Shown here: in pieces, positions 41,273 through 50,078 of the stretch
Position numbering within the stretch: the first letter of the stretch is position 1
Layout of the letters: every line of letters begins with the position of its first letter
NCBI RefSeq assembly: GCF_003013395.1
Contig: NZ_PXZM01000006.1
Location: forward strand, 1 to 64,000
Reading direction: 5' to 3'
From: Brevibacillus fortis
Lineage (GTDB): Bacteria > Bacillota > Bacilli > Brevibacillales > Brevibacillaceae
DNA length: 64,000 nt
Made by a program: the position numbers and the translations under genes
Notes under the pieces: model-generated
The model's input: only the letters and a program-made list of their open reading frames with translations
Told to the model about the DNA's origin: nothing
Databases searched by the model: none

Positions 41273-41304
41273 CCCGTTAGTTGGAATTAGGAGGAGTGTA
41301 TGTC

Positions 41305-41442
41305 ATGGAAAAGAAATCGAATGATGTCAACGGAAAACAAGAGAGCCATGTTCGGCAGGGCGGAGATTCACACCGCTCCAAAAATAAGCGTCCTGATGGT
41401 CCTGTACAAGGGTTTAGTCAGGCACCACGCGGCTTGCAATAA
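41305..41442 (+). CDS. tiny hydrophilic protein, possible minor spore protein
   Basis: A 45-residue product beginning MEKKSNDVNGKQESHVRQGG and ending SQAPRGLQ. It is very hydrophilic and rich in Gly, Lys, Asn, Gln and Ser, with almost no hydrophobic core. This composition recalls minor small acid-soluble spore proteins of the SspN/SspP kind, but no family match can be claimed. ATG at 41305 lies 8 nt after AGGAGGAG, a strong ribosome site; a second ATG at 41300 is too close to it. A terminator follows and a sigma-G-like promoter precedes it. Confidence 0.55.
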   Translation: MEKKSNDVNGKQESHVRQGGDSHRSKNKRPDGPVQGFSQAPRGLQ

Positions 41443-41463
41443 GACGAGAATGATATCTGCTAC

Positions 41464-41500
41464 TAAAGTCCCCTTATCGACAAAAAGATGGGGGACTTTT
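41464..41500 (+). terminator. terminator of the small 41305 gene
   Basis: AAAGTCCCC pairs with GGGGACTTT, followed by TCGTTT. Confidence 0.75.
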
Positions 41501-41671
41501 CGTTTAAAGGAACATTTTTCTACAAATGCAGACAACGATATGATACAATACCTGAATCAGAGTATTACCAACTGAAGAAAAAAGTGGTGCATATTGTCGA
41601 GTGGCACAATTCAAAATCGTGCCTCCCTTTACTTTGTCAAAAAGCGTGCGCGAACAAGGAGACTGATTCAT

Positions 41672-43135
41672 ATGCCAGATACTGTTGTGAAAACACGCGC
41701 TTCAGCTTCTCGAAAGAAACAGCCGAGCCGTAATCGCAAAATACGTAAACTCGTTGTATCCCTCACATTGATCACCTTGCTGTTGGTTGGCGGTGTGGCT
41801 GGAGCAATTTATTGGAAAATTGAAGACACTCTGACGGAAGTAACGAGCCCTGTAAACAGCGGATTTACTTCGCCAGTATCCCAAAATAACGATCCTGTTT
41901 ACTACTCGGATAAGCCGATGTCGTTCGTATTGCTTGGTTCTGATACGCGTCCTGAGACGGGGTCCATGAACACAGACGTAATGATCGTGGCAGTTGCCAA
42001 CCCGAAGACGAAGAAAGTTACCATGGTATCGATTCCACGGGACACTCGCGTCAAGATCCCAGGCTATCGCGACTACCACAAGATCAATTCTGTCTATGCT
42101 AATGGCGAAGCAGAACGCAGGCAAGCAGAGCGCAATAACCAGACGGTTACCGAAGATGGCATTTCGTTAACAAAGAAAACGTTGAACGAAGTACTGGGTA
42201 TTCCAATTGAGCATTTTGTAGCCATTGATTTCGATGGTTTCAAAGCGGTCATTGACGAGTTAGGTGGTGTGGAAGTCAATGTGGATCGCAGACTAGTATA
42301 CGATGATCCAACTGATGATACACATATCAATCTCCAGCCAGGAGTTCAAACATTGAATGGCGAACAAGCACTTGGTTATGTGCGACATCGTCATGACAAC
42401 CGTGGAACGAAGTACTACTCCAGTGACTTCGACCGCAACCGTCGTCAACAAGAGGTCATCAAGGCTGTCGTGGGCAAAACGGCTTCTCTTGAAGGCTTGA
42501 CTAAGATTTTTAACGTTATGGACGTAGGTGCCAAGAATATACATACGGATCTTTCCAAGGATCAGATCAAAGGCTTGGCCTACGATTTCAAAGGATTCAA
42601 TTCCTCTACGGTCACCGCACTGGAAAATGGGGCATATTGGCAGGGAGGATACACGTATCTCGAAAAAGAAAAGCTCGATGCTGTACGTGATTCCTTGCAA
42701 ACAGAGATGGGATTGAGTGGAAGCGTCGTAGCGTCGCTCAACAATTCGCCGATACTTGGTTCCGGTGAAGCGGTTGCGACAAGCAACAAGAAGAGCGTAA
42801 AGAAGAAAACGACAGAATCAGCTGCGTCAGCGCAAGCTAAGTCAAAAACGGGGGCTCAAAAAGAACAAGAGCCGACGAATACAACAGGGGATCAAGACGG
42901 TACGACAAATGAAGGCGCAATGCCGCCACCTGATGTTGTGACCCCAGACGGGCAAGGCCAGTCGACTGATCACGGTCAAGAAGCGCAGACGCCTTCGGCT
43001 GATGCAACACAATCACCTGGAACTGTACCAGCAGGTAATAACGGCAGCAACTCCACTCCACCGCCGGATATCATCCCGCCGTCCAGTCAGGATGCTGGTC
43101 CACCACCTACAGAAGGTCCGAGCACGAACTCCTAA
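41672..43135 (+). CDS. LytR-CpsA-Psr (LCP) family transferase
   Basis: A 487-residue membrane-anchored LCP protein that attaches teichoic or other anionic polymers to peptidoglycan. A basic N terminus (RKKQPSRNRKIRK) leads to one membrane segment (LVVSLTLITLLLVGGVAGAIYW). The LCP domain (about 75-320) has LLGSDTRPETGSMNTDVMIVA, SIPRDTRVKIPGYRDYHKINSVYA, and the Arg residues of YVRHRHDNRG and DFDRNRRQQEV, which bind lipid pyrophosphate. The last 120 residues are Pro/Thr/Gln-rich and disordered, ending PPPTEGPSTNS. Start at 41672 after CAAGGAG. Confidence 0.92.
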   Translation: MPDTVVKTRASASRKKQPSRNRKIRKLVVSLTLITLLLVGGVAGAIYWKIEDTLTEVTSPVNSGFTSPVSQNNDPVYYSDKPMSFVLLGSDTRPETGSMNTDVMIVAVANPKTKKVTMVSIPRDTRVKIPGYRDYHKINSVYANGEAERRQAERNNQTVTEDGISLTKKTLNEVLGIPIEHFVAIDFDGFKAVIDELGGVEVNVDRRLVYDDPTDDTHINLQPGVQTLNGEQALGYVRHRHDNRGTKYYSSDFDRNRRQQEVIKAVVGKTASLEGLTKIFNVMDVGAKNIHTDLSKDQIKGLAYDFKGFNSSTVTALENGAYWQGGYTYLEKEKLDAVRDSLQTEMGLSGSVVASLNNSPILGSGEAVATSNKKSVKKKTTESAASAQAKSKTGAQKEQEPTNTTGDQDGTTNEGAMPPPDVVTPDGQGQSTDHGQEAQTPSADATQSPGTVPAGNNGSNSTPPPDIIPPSSQDAGPPPTEGPSTNS

Positions 43136-43144
43136 AGAATACGA

Positions 43145-43177
43145 AAAACACCCGTTCATAACCAGCGGGTGTTTTTT
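43145..43177 (+). terminator. terminator of the LCP gene
   Basis: AAACACCCG pairs with CGGGTGTTT around a 12-nt loop, followed by TTTTATT. Confidence 0.88.
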
Positions 43178-43224
43178 ATTTGTCGATTCATTAGAAATTT
43201 TTAAAAATTCGTTTATGGAAAAGG

Positions 43225-43253
43225 TTTAGAAAACACCAATTTCGTGGTACAAT
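43225..43253 (+). promoter_or_regulatory. weak sigma-A promoter
   Basis: TTTAGA (43225-43230), 17-bp spacer, TACAAT (43248-43253), upstream of the gene at 43312. Confidence 0.4.
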
Positions 43254-43311
43254 AATAATATGCTGATAAGACAGATTAATCAGATAATTATTACTGACTG
43301 GAGGGATTTCT

Positions 43312-43626
43312 ATGACGATTTTTTTGGTGAACCTGTTTCTGGTGATTGCGTTTGTGTACCTGATCAGCCGCCAACAAAACGAAGAGTTTGTGTACGATGA
43401 AGATTTTTTCCTCCAGAACCCTTCAGCACTGGAAGAATATCAGCAGATGCCGATCGATTTCCAGCATGCCTTTTTCCGCAAGCATAAAGAGTGGATTAAG
43501 GAAAAATATATGCGCGGAGAAAGCTACATTTTGGGTTACTGTCCAAACAAAGAAGTACGTCGTGCGTGGCTGTCAGAATTCATGAATCAAAAAAATATGA
43601 ACAATACACCGACTCCTTCTTCGTGA
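43312..43626 (+). CDS. small membrane-anchored hypothetical protein
   Basis: A 104-residue protein with an N-terminal membrane segment (IFLVNLFLVIAFVYLI) and a hydrophilic, acidic then basic cytosolic part (YDEDFFLQNPSALEEYQQMPIDFQHAFFRKHKEWIKEKYM). The ATG at 43312 follows CTGGAGGGA. No family recognised. Confidence 0.65.
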   Translation: MTIFLVNLFLVIAFVYLISRQQNEEFVYDEDFFLQNPSALEEYQQMPIDFQHAFFRKHKEWIKEKYMRGESYILGYCPNKEVRRAWLSEFMNQKNMNNTPTPSS

Positions 43627-43636
43627 AGGGGTTTTT
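43613..43636 (+). terminator. terminator overlapping the stop codon
   Basis: CTCCTTC pairs with GAAGGGG across TTCGT (one G-T pair), followed by TTTTT. The stem includes the stop codon of the preceding gene. Confidence 0.65.
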
Positions 43637-43701
43637 CGCATCTGTAGGACTCGTGCTATACTGCTACGAGAGAATATCGTGAAACAGGAGGAAAGAAATA
43701 C

Positions 43702-44178
43702 GTGCTACAATTTATGGTGGAAAAACTAAATCAACAGTTACATATGCATGGAATGATTTCGGATATCGTCTTGCGCTCCGACCATTCTTTGTTGGAAGAA
43801 TCGGAAGAGCAAGAAGTTCTGATCACGTTTTCCGAGGCGGAGGACGAGAAGCAACCAAAGGCTACCATCCATCTGTTCTCGCTTGAGGAAGAGGACAGCT
43901 GTGAAATTGAGGTGGAAATTGACTACCCTTATAGCCTGCAAGATGAGGAAATTCAACAATTATGGACGCAAGCAAAAAGCTTGGTAGCCGAGTGCTCGCT
44001 GACAGAAAAACGTCGATTTGTGGAGCCTGGCAAGCAGGCAGAAGCGAATGTCCTGCTGGATTATCACTTTGTCGTGCAGTTGCCGCAAACAGAAGCTGAG
44101 GAAATGGCATTTGCGGAAACCCTCGCAAGATTTTCCGCAGATTTGGGGATGCTCGTCAAGCTCGTCATAAAAAAATAG
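43702..44178 (+). CDS. hypothetical acidic protein
   Basis: A 158-residue soluble, strongly acidic protein with alternating strands and helices (LLEESEEQEVLITFSEAEDEKQPKATIHLFSLEEEDSCEIEVEIDY; VLLDYHFVVQLPQTEAEEMAFAETLARFS). No signal peptide or recognised domain. GTG at 43702 after CAGGAGGAAAG. It lies downstream of the 43312 gene and is followed by its own terminator. Confidence 0.65.
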   Translation: MLQFMVEKLNQQLHMHGMISDIVLRSDHSLLEESEEQEVLITFSEAEDEKQPKATIHLFSLEEEDSCEIEVEIDYPYSLQDEEIQQLWTQAKSLVAECSLTEKRRFVEPGKQAEANVLLDYHFVVQLPQTEAEEMAFAETLARFSADLGMLVKLVIKK

Positions 44179-44191
44179 TCTGTTGATAAGT

Positions 44192-44222
44192 AAGCTCAGG
44201 AGCTGTGTCCCTGAGCTTTTTG
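44192..44222 (+). terminator. terminator after the 43702 gene
   Basis: AAGCTCAGG pairs with CCTGAGCTT around an 8-nt loop, followed by TTT. Confidence 0.8.
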
Positions 44223-44281
44223 TATGAAATGTTAGGAAGAAGGAATATGAGAAGGGGAGAGAGAATCGTATAAATAATGAA

Positions 44282-44301
44282 ATGAATGAGCATTCACTCG
44301 T
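44282..44301 (+). promoter_or_regulatory. FadR-like operator
   Basis: ATGAATGAGCATTCACTCGT is an imperfect palindrome that agrees with the Bacillales FadR (YsiA) pattern built on TGAATGA/TCATTCA at about 16 of 20 positions. It lies between the probable promoter and the ribosome site of a dienoyl-CoA-reductase-type gene, a plausible FadR target. Confidence 0.5.
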
Positions 44302-44317
44302 TAGGAGGGCGTTTCAC

Positions 44318-46321
44318 ATGGAACTTTCAAAAGTATGGGAACCGATTCAAATTGGTTCGATGACGTTGCCAAATCGGATAATGATGGGGTCCATGCACGT
44401 TGGATTCGAAAAGCTTCAGAATGGTGTAGCCAGGCTGGCCACCTTTTACGCAGAGCGTGCCAAAGGAGAAGCAGGTCTGATCGTGACAGGAGGGGCTGCC
44501 GTACATCCAAAAGGCGGCATGGGCGACGAGTATTGCAATGTATATCATGACGAGGATATCGAGAAATTGCGCCTGATCACGAAAGAGGTTCATCAAGCCA
44601 ATGGGAGAATTGCGTTACAGCTGTTCCATGCCGGGCGTTACGCGTATAAGGAAGCAACGGGATTAGACCCGGTAGCACCTTCGCCATTGCAGGCGCCGAT
44701 TAACCGATGGAAGCCGAGAGAGTTACGCGCAGAGGAGATCGAAGCTACGATCCAATGCTTTGCTGATGGTGCCGTCCGCGCCAAAAAAGCTGGTTTTGAT
44801 GCCGTAGAGATTATGGGTTCGGAAGGATACTTGATCAATCAATTTTTGTCCCCTGTGACGAATAAACGAGAAGATGAGTGGGGTGGGGACTTTTTACGCA
44901 GAGCCCGCTTTGGCATCGAGGTGGCTAAGCGGGTTCGCCAAGCAGTGGGACCGGAATATCCGATCATCTACCGTATGTCGGGTTTGGACTTGATGCCAGA
45001 TAGTACGACGATGGAAGAGACATTGCAATTTGCCAAAATGGTTGAGGAGGCAGGTGTTGATGCTCTCAATATCGGAATTGGCTGGCATGAATCACAAGTA
45101 CCGACGATTGGTATGATGGTGCCGCGTGGAGCGTATGTTTGGGTGGCTCAGCAAGTCAAGCAGGTCGTGAACATCCCGGTTATCGCCAGCAATCGAATCA
45201 ACGACGTGCGCCAGGCTGAAAAGATTTTGTATGAAGAATGCTGTGATATGGTTTCGATGGCCCGACCATTTTTAGCGGACCCGTATATCGTTCAAAAAAG
45301 TCAAGAAGGACGATTTGATGAAGTAAACACATGTATTGCTTGCAATCAAGCCTGTCTCGACCATATTTTTGATGGGAAGGTAGCCTCCTGTCTGGTCAAT
45401 CCTCTCGTGGGCAGAGAAGCAGAGTGGCAGTTGGTTCCGGCGGAAAATCGTAAGAAGGTAGCTGTAATCGGTGCGGGGCCTGCCGGTTTGGAGGCAGCTC
45501 GTGTGCTGGCAGAACGAGGGCATCAGGTGGTCATCGTGGAGGCCAAAAAACAGATCGGTGGACAATTGAATTACGCTAGACAGGTGCCGGGCAAAGAAGA
45601 ATTTAATGAAACGCTTCGCTATTATCGGACAGAACTTACGCGTCTTGGTGTAGAAATCAGGCTGGGAACATTGGCGGAGGCAGAGGCACTGATCGAAGAA
45701 GGCTTTGCAGAGGTTGTAGTGGCAACGGGAGTCATTCCTCGACGTCCTGAGATTCCAGGTGTGGAGCTCGGACATGTGAAGGGATATGATGCGGTATTTG
45801 AAAAGCGCGCCAAGGTCGGTAGACAAGTGGTCATCGTCGGTGCGGGGGGAATCGCATGTGATTTGTCGCATTTGCTGATGCACGACGAAACGATTTCAGC
45901 AAAGGCAGCAGAATACTTGCAGGAGTATCGGATTCTGGATGGGAGAGCTGTTCAGCAACTGCAACAGACAAAACGAAAAATCAGTATGCTACGTCGTGGG
46001 AAGCATGTCGGATCGGGCTTGGGCAAAACGACGCGCTGGGCAGTACTCGCCAACCTGAAGCGACGTGGTGTAGAGATGCTGACGCAAATTGAATACAGCC
46101 GGATTGCAGAAGAAGGGGTATTTTTCATTCAGAATGGAGAAGAACGCATGATACCTGCTGATACGGTCATTGTAGCGGCTGGAGCGACCTCTAACAATTC
46201 GCTCTACCACGCATTGCTTGATCGACTGCCTGTGCACCTCATAGGCGGGGCTAAAGAAGCGGGAGAGCTCGATGCGAAGAGAGCCATTTTGGAGGGTGGG
46301 ACCGTAGGAAGAGCGATTTAA
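44318..46321 (+). CDS. NADH:flavin oxidoreductase of the 2,4-dienoyl-CoA reductase type
   Basis: A 667-residue Fe-S flavoprotein. The N-terminal Old Yellow Enzyme TIM barrel (about 5-330; MTLPNRIMMGSMHVGFE, GRIALQLFHAGRYA) binds FMN. A 4Fe-4S cluster is formed by Cys of CIACNQACLDHIFDGKVASC near 345-365. The C-terminal part has FAD and NAD(P)H Rossmann motifs (VAVIGAGPAGLEAARVLAERGHQVVIVEA; VVIVGAGGIACDLSHLL). This is the FadH architecture: reduction of unsaturated fatty acyl-CoA intermediates. The FadR-like operator agrees with that. ATG at 44318 after TAGGAGGG. Confidence 0.9.
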   Translation: MELSKVWEPIQIGSMTLPNRIMMGSMHVGFEKLQNGVARLATFYAERAKGEAGLIVTGGAAVHPKGGMGDEYCNVYHDEDIEKLRLITKEVHQANGRIALQLFHAGRYAYKEATGLDPVAPSPLQAPINRWKPRELRAEEIEATIQCFADGAVRAKKAGFDAVEIMGSEGYLINQFLSPVTNKREDEWGGDFLRRARFGIEVAKRVRQAVGPEYPIIYRMSGLDLMPDSTTMEETLQFAKMVEEAGVDALNIGIGWHESQVPTIGMMVPRGAYVWVAQQVKQVVNIPVIASNRINDVRQAEKILYEECCDMVSMARPFLADPYIVQKSQEGRFDEVNTCIACNQACLDHIFDGKVASCLVNPLVGREAEWQLVPAENRKKVAVIGAGPAGLEAARVLAERGHQVVIVEAKKQIGGQLNYARQVPGKEEFNETLRYYRTELTRLGVEIRLGTLAEAEALIEEGFAEVVVATGVIPRRPEIPGVELGHVKGYDAVFEKRAKVGRQVVIVGAGGIACDLSHLLMHDETISAKAAEYLQEYRILDGRAVQQLQQTKRKISMLRRGKHVGSGLGKTTRWAVLANLKRRGVEMLTQIEYSRIAEEGVFFIQNGEERMIPADTVIVAAGATSNNSLYHALLDRLPVHLIGGAKEAGELDAKRAILEGGTVGRAI

Positions 46322-46486
46322 GGCGCTGAAAAGATTTTCTATTTCGAACATGATGCTTTTCGGATATGATTAAGAAAAGTATGTCGTCTTTTTAGAAGTT
46401 TTGTCGAATCGCTTTTCAACGTACGCTAATTTTTGCAAAATGAAGTTATACTGTTCAAATTCATTTGATTGGGGGCTCTCGCCTTG

Positions 46487-46783
46487 ATGAACCATAATGG
46501 CATTCTCTTAGGGAAACGTTACTTCCTGTACTCGTTAGCACCGCTAGTAGAGGTGGAGGGATGGACGTTTACGATAGCCCCGGGGTTTAAGATGATCGCA
46601 GGCGGGAGTGCTAATCCATTACAGACATTAATCAGCGTTTACCGAGAGACTGAAAAGGTAGCGCAACTCGTGCTTCATCATAGACGAAGTGATTCAGATG
46701 TCACTGTGCAGGCTGTATCGAGTGATCTCCTGTTAGAAATCGCCCCGGCCACTAGAACTGTAAGTGTAGCAGAAAAGCAGTAA
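46487..46783 (+). CDS. hypothetical small protein
   Basis: A 98-residue soluble protein with beta-rich pattern (GILLGKRYFLYSLAPLVEVEGWTFTIAPGFKMIAGG; LISVYRETEKVAQLVLHHRRSD). No signal peptide, no family recognised. Start uncertain between ATG 46487, TTG 46484 and TTG 46469; GGGGG at 46471-46475 favours the first two. A weak terminator (GCACCC/GGGGTGC, 46785-46806) follows. Confidence 0.55.
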   Translation: MNHNGILLGKRYFLYSLAPLVEVEGWTFTIAPGFKMIAGGSANPLQTLISVYRETEKVAQLVLHHRRSDSDVTVQAVSSDLLLEIAPATRTVSVAEKQ

Positions 46784-46856
46784 GGCACCCTGAACGGGGT
46801 GCTTTTCACTTTCAACTTCAATCATCAATCCGAGCAATCGAGGAGGCGGCAGGATC

Positions 46857-47705
46857 ATGGTAGGGAACGAATGGCAGGTAGGTCAGTTTCAATTGTCTTG
46901 GCTGAGTGGTGGACTCACCAAGTTGGATGGGGGTGCAATGTTTGGAGTGGTGCCAAAGCCGCTCTGGAGCAAAAGATATCCAGCCAATGATCTCAATCAA
47001 ATCCCTTTGCGTGCTGACCCGATTCTGGTACAGGCTCATGGCAAGCGTATTTTGATTGAATCGGGTATGGGAAATGACCGTCTAACGGAAAAACAGAAGC
47101 GTAACTTTGGCTTGGAGGAAGAGTCACAAGTGGTGGCTTCCCTCGCGGCGAAAGGGTTGACTCCTGCCGATATTGATATCGTCATCATGACGCATATGCA
47201 CTACGATCATGCCAACGGACTTGTCTCTATTCGTGATGGACAACTTGTTTCTACGTTTCCACAAGCTGTCATCTACGTGCAGGAGCAAGAATGGGCGGAG
47301 ATGAGAGAGCCTAATATTCGTTCGAAGAATACATATTGGGAAGAGAACTGGCGTCCGATTGAGAATCAGGTGAAGACGTACGGAGATTCGCTCGAAGTTG
47401 TGCCGGGAATCACGCTTCATCATACAGGCGGTCACAGCCAGGGACATGCCATCGTACGGATGGAGACAGAGGGGCAGCTGCTTTTGCATCTAGCTGACAT
47501 CATGCCTACACACGCCCATCAAAATCCATTATGGGTGATGGCCTACGACGACTACCCGATGACCTCCATCTTTGCAAAAGAAGAATGGATCAACAACGGG
47601 ATCAAGCAAGGAGCTTGGTTCACGTTCTACCACGATAGCGTTTACCGTGCGGTGAAATGGAACGAACAGGGAGAAATAATTGATCGGATAGAAGTTGTTT
47701 TGTAA
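46857..47705 (+). CDS. ytnP: metallo-hydrolase YtnP
   Basis: A 282-residue MBL-fold enzyme of the YtnP group, lactonase-like proteins reported to degrade signalling lactones such as streptomycete autoinducers. Zinc motif MTHMHYDHANG (H-x-H-x-DH) near residue 112, further His in HTGGHSQGHAIV, bridging Asp in LLHLADIMPTHAHQNPLW, and last His in WFTFYHDSVYRAV. ATG at 46857 after AGGAGGCGGCAGG. Monocistronic with a following terminator. Confidence 0.9.
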   Translation: MVGNEWQVGQFQLSWLSGGLTKLDGGAMFGVVPKPLWSKRYPANDLNQIPLRADPILVQAHGKRILIESGMGNDRLTEKQKRNFGLEEESQVVASLAAKGLTPADIDIVIMTHMHYDHANGLVSIRDGQLVSTFPQAVIYVQEQEWAEMREPNIRSKNTYWEENWRPIENQVKTYGDSLEVVPGITLHHTGGHSQGHAIVRMETEGQLLLHLADIMPTHAHQNPLWVMAYDDYPMTSIFAKEEWINNGIKQGAWFTFYHDSVYRAVKWNEQGEIIDRIEVVL

Positions 47706-47715
47706 AAAGGGATAG

Positions 47716-47748
47716 GCAAAGACCGTCAGTGGTTTCTGGCGGTCTTTT
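47716..47748 (+). terminator. terminator of ytnP
   Basis: AAAGACCG pairs with CGGTCTTT around a 15-nt loop that can pair further (TCAG/TTGA-like), followed by TGCG. Confidence 0.65.
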
Positions 47749-47933
47749 GCGTTGTTTACGTGTTAATGTGTCCAACCCTATCGAAATTTTGATTACTCTA
47801 ATAGAAATGTTTCATAATCAAAAAATTTTGAATGCTCATTGACGAACGACAATTGCCTCTCTACAATGGGAACATCACAGAGCATCTGTTCTGGCAGAGA
47901 TGGAAGGGCATAACAGTGGTGAGGAGAGAGACA

Positions 47934-49169
47934 ATGAGCTGGATCAAGATGCGTTTACAGGAATTTCACCCGATCGTCTGGTCATTAGTCGTTGGGACCG
48001 TGTTCGTCCGGGCCGCCAGCTCGATGAGCATGCCGTTTTTATTTTTATACTTGTCTAATCAAACAGATATGAGCTTGGCAATGATCGGATTGACTATTGG
48101 AGCAGGACCGCTCGCGGGTACGATCGGAGGCTTTATTGCGGGGGCATGGTCGGACAGGATCGGGCGCAGGAGAGTCATGCTCGGGGCGTTGTACGTGTGG
48201 ACGCTCGTGTTCGTCGGGTTTGCGCTTAGTAAAGACCCGTGGATTCTGCTTTTGCTCAATATAGCAGGGGGGCTCTGTCGATCGTTCTACGAACCGGTCT
48301 CACAGGCGCTGATGGCAGATGTAACGCCACAAGAGAAGCGGCTTCGTGTGTTCGGTATTCGCTACATGGCGATTAATGTGGGGGTAGCGGTAGGGCCTAT
48401 CGCAGGGGTAGTACTCGCGAAAAGCTCTGTAGCTCTGCCTTTCCTGATGACGGCGCTGATCTATTTGATCTATGTGATTAGCTTGCAAGGATTATTGAAC
48501 AAGTTCGGCATTAAGCAAATTGAAGGTCAAAAGAAAGAAGTCGTTACATTCGGGCGTGCATTCAGTATTGTGATGAACGACAAGGCCTTTCGCTTGTACA
48601 TGCTCGCCGGAGTTTTAGGAGCGATTGGTTACTCGCAGATGTCTTCTACGTTGGCAAAATTTGCAGAAATGACGGTCGTAAATGGAACAGAGCTGTTTGC
48701 CATCCTGATGACAGTCAATGCGATTGTCGTCATTGTGATGCAGCTTCCGTTGACGAACTGGGCAGAAAAAAAGACGCCTCTCACCGCGATTGTGGTGGGA
48801 AACGCCATGTATGCGGTTGGTGACGTGGGTTATGCATTTGCCAATTCGTGGTTGATATTCATCGTGGCGATGGTATTTTTCACAATTGGTGAAATCCTAA
48901 CGTTTACAGCAGGGGACGTCCTAATCGACCGAATGGCTCCAGAGAGTATGCGCGGCAGCTATTACGGTGCGAAAAGCTTCAGCAACCTCGGGCAGTTCAT
49001 CGGTCCGTGGATGGGTGGATTGCTGTTGGCACACTACGGAGGTACGACCTTGTTCCTGATTGTAGCAGCTACCTCGATGATGAGCAGTGCGTTCCAATGG
49101 GCGGGTGCTCGCGCCTTTGAGGCAACCCGTGGCAAGCCCTTGAATCAAGCGAGGGCTGAATCACTCTAA
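47934..49169 (+). CDS. MFS transporter
   Basis: A 411-residue, 12-segment major facilitator protein. The loop 2-3 motif GAWSDRIGRRRVMLGALYVW and the segment-4/5 region GGLCRSFYEPVSQALMADVTPQEKRLRVFGIRYMAINVGVAVGPIAG are clear and typical of drug-H+ antiporters. ATG at 47934 is preceded by GAGGAGAGAG; the longer frame upstream has no ribosome site. Its C-terminal part resembles that of the partial MFS gene at 63645 (MRG-Y..., HYGGT-LF-IVA). Its end overlaps the convergent SGNH gene by 9 nt. Substrate unknown. Confidence 0.88.
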   Translation: MSWIKMRLQEFHPIVWSLVVGTVFVRAASSMSMPFLFLYLSNQTDMSLAMIGLTIGAGPLAGTIGGFIAGAWSDRIGRRRVMLGALYVWTLVFVGFALSKDPWILLLLNIAGGLCRSFYEPVSQALMADVTPQEKRLRVFGIRYMAINVGVAVGPIAGVVLAKSSVALPFLMTALIYLIYVISLQGLLNKFGIKQIEGQKKEVVTFGRAFSIVMNDKAFRLYMLAGVLGAIGYSQMSSTLAKFAEMTVVNGTELFAILMTVNAIVVIVMQLPLTNWAEKKTPLTAIVVGNAMYAVGDVGYAFANSWLIFIVAMVFFTIGEILTFTAGDVLIDRMAPESMRGSYYGAKSFSNLGQFIGPWMGGLLLAHYGGTTLFLIVAATSMMSSAFQWAGARAFEATRGKPLNQARAESL

Positions 49170-49949
49170 CGTTTGCAAGATACGATCCGCCATCCGTTTA
49201 TAGCCATCAGTATTCGGGTGGAAATGGTCTGTGTACAAGTAGCTTTGTTCCTTGCGCAAGAACAAGTCGTAGGTCGGCACCACGAATACTTGCGGGTACC
49301 GTGAGGCGATTTGGGACGCCTGATTGTTCCAGTCGAGCACGGGCCCGATGGTGTCGACGGCAGCTTCCGTATTGCCAAAAGGATTGTACAGGGAAGTATA
49401 GACGATCGTCGCCGTCTTGTTGACGCTGCGAATCTGTTTGAGTATCTCTTCATAGTTGACCGCAAGCTGATGAAGAGCTGTGGTCACTTTTTCTTTTTCA
49501 ATGGTATACAGCCCGCCTGTTTGTCTGAACAAGTCATTGCCACCGATGGTAAAAAGAATCAGATCGGCTTGCGCGAGCAGCTTCTTTACTTGCTCCTGGG
49601 ACATTTGTTTTAGCAGATCAGAAGATTCCTGTCCATTAATCGCGAGGTTTGTGAAGGTAATAGACTGGCCCGCTTTTTTCTCCAATGCTTGGCGAACGAG
49701 TCCGACATAGCCTTGGCCGTTTGCGTCTCCGGCACCGCGTGTGAGCGAATCCCCTAGTGCGACTACTTTGTGTACACCCGTTTTAGGTAAAGGCGAAGGA
49801 GGCTGCTCGTTTTTGGCAGGTAGGGTTGCGGTGGATGGGGCCAACTGCTGCGGATTCATCGCGAGGACAAACCCTGTTGCAAATAAGAGAAAAGAGAGTA
49901 AAGACAAGAGACCTGCCGTGCGCCAAAGAAGTTGGCCGGATGTGCGCAT
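49161..49949 (-). CDS. secreted SGNH/GDSL hydrolase (YpmR-like)
   Basis: A 262-residue exported SGNH esterase or lipase. N-terminal membrane or signal segment (LLSLLSFLLFATGFVLA). Block I: VVALGDSLTRGAGDANGQGYV (catalytic Ser); block II Gly region NLAINGQESS; block III FTIGGNDLF; block V catalytic Asp-His in DHFHPNTDGYKRMA. Likely hydrolyses a lipid or acyl ester outside the cytoplasmic membrane. The 3' ends of this gene and the MFS gene overlap by 9 nt. Confidence 0.9.
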   Translation of the reverse strand: MRTSGQLLWRTAGLLSLLSFLLFATGFVLAMNPQQLAPSTATLPAKNEQPPSPLPKTGVHKVVALGDSLTRGAGDANGQGYVGLVRQALEKKAGQSITFTNLAINGQESSDLLKQMSQEQVKKLLAQADLILFTIGGNDLFRQTGGLYTIEKEKVTTALHQLAVNYEEILKQIRSVNKTATIVYTSLYNPFGNTEAAVDTIGPVLDWNNQASQIASRYPQVFVVPTYDLFLRKEQSYLYTDHFHPNTDGYKRMADRILQTLE

Positions 49950-50078
49950 CGGGTATCCTCCTATTCGTTTTAGAGTGTATGGTCATGGTATAATGTGGAT
50001 GGACATCTTATGACAGTGTACCATAAACAGAATGCCATCGTCAGTTGACGAGGGGAGACTCAGATAGGAGGGCGCACA

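Noticed and set aside
49161-49169. Overlap of the MFS and SGNH genes as a sign of misassembly or a wrong call
   Set aside because: Short 3' overlaps of convergent genes are common and both reading frames have intact family C termini.
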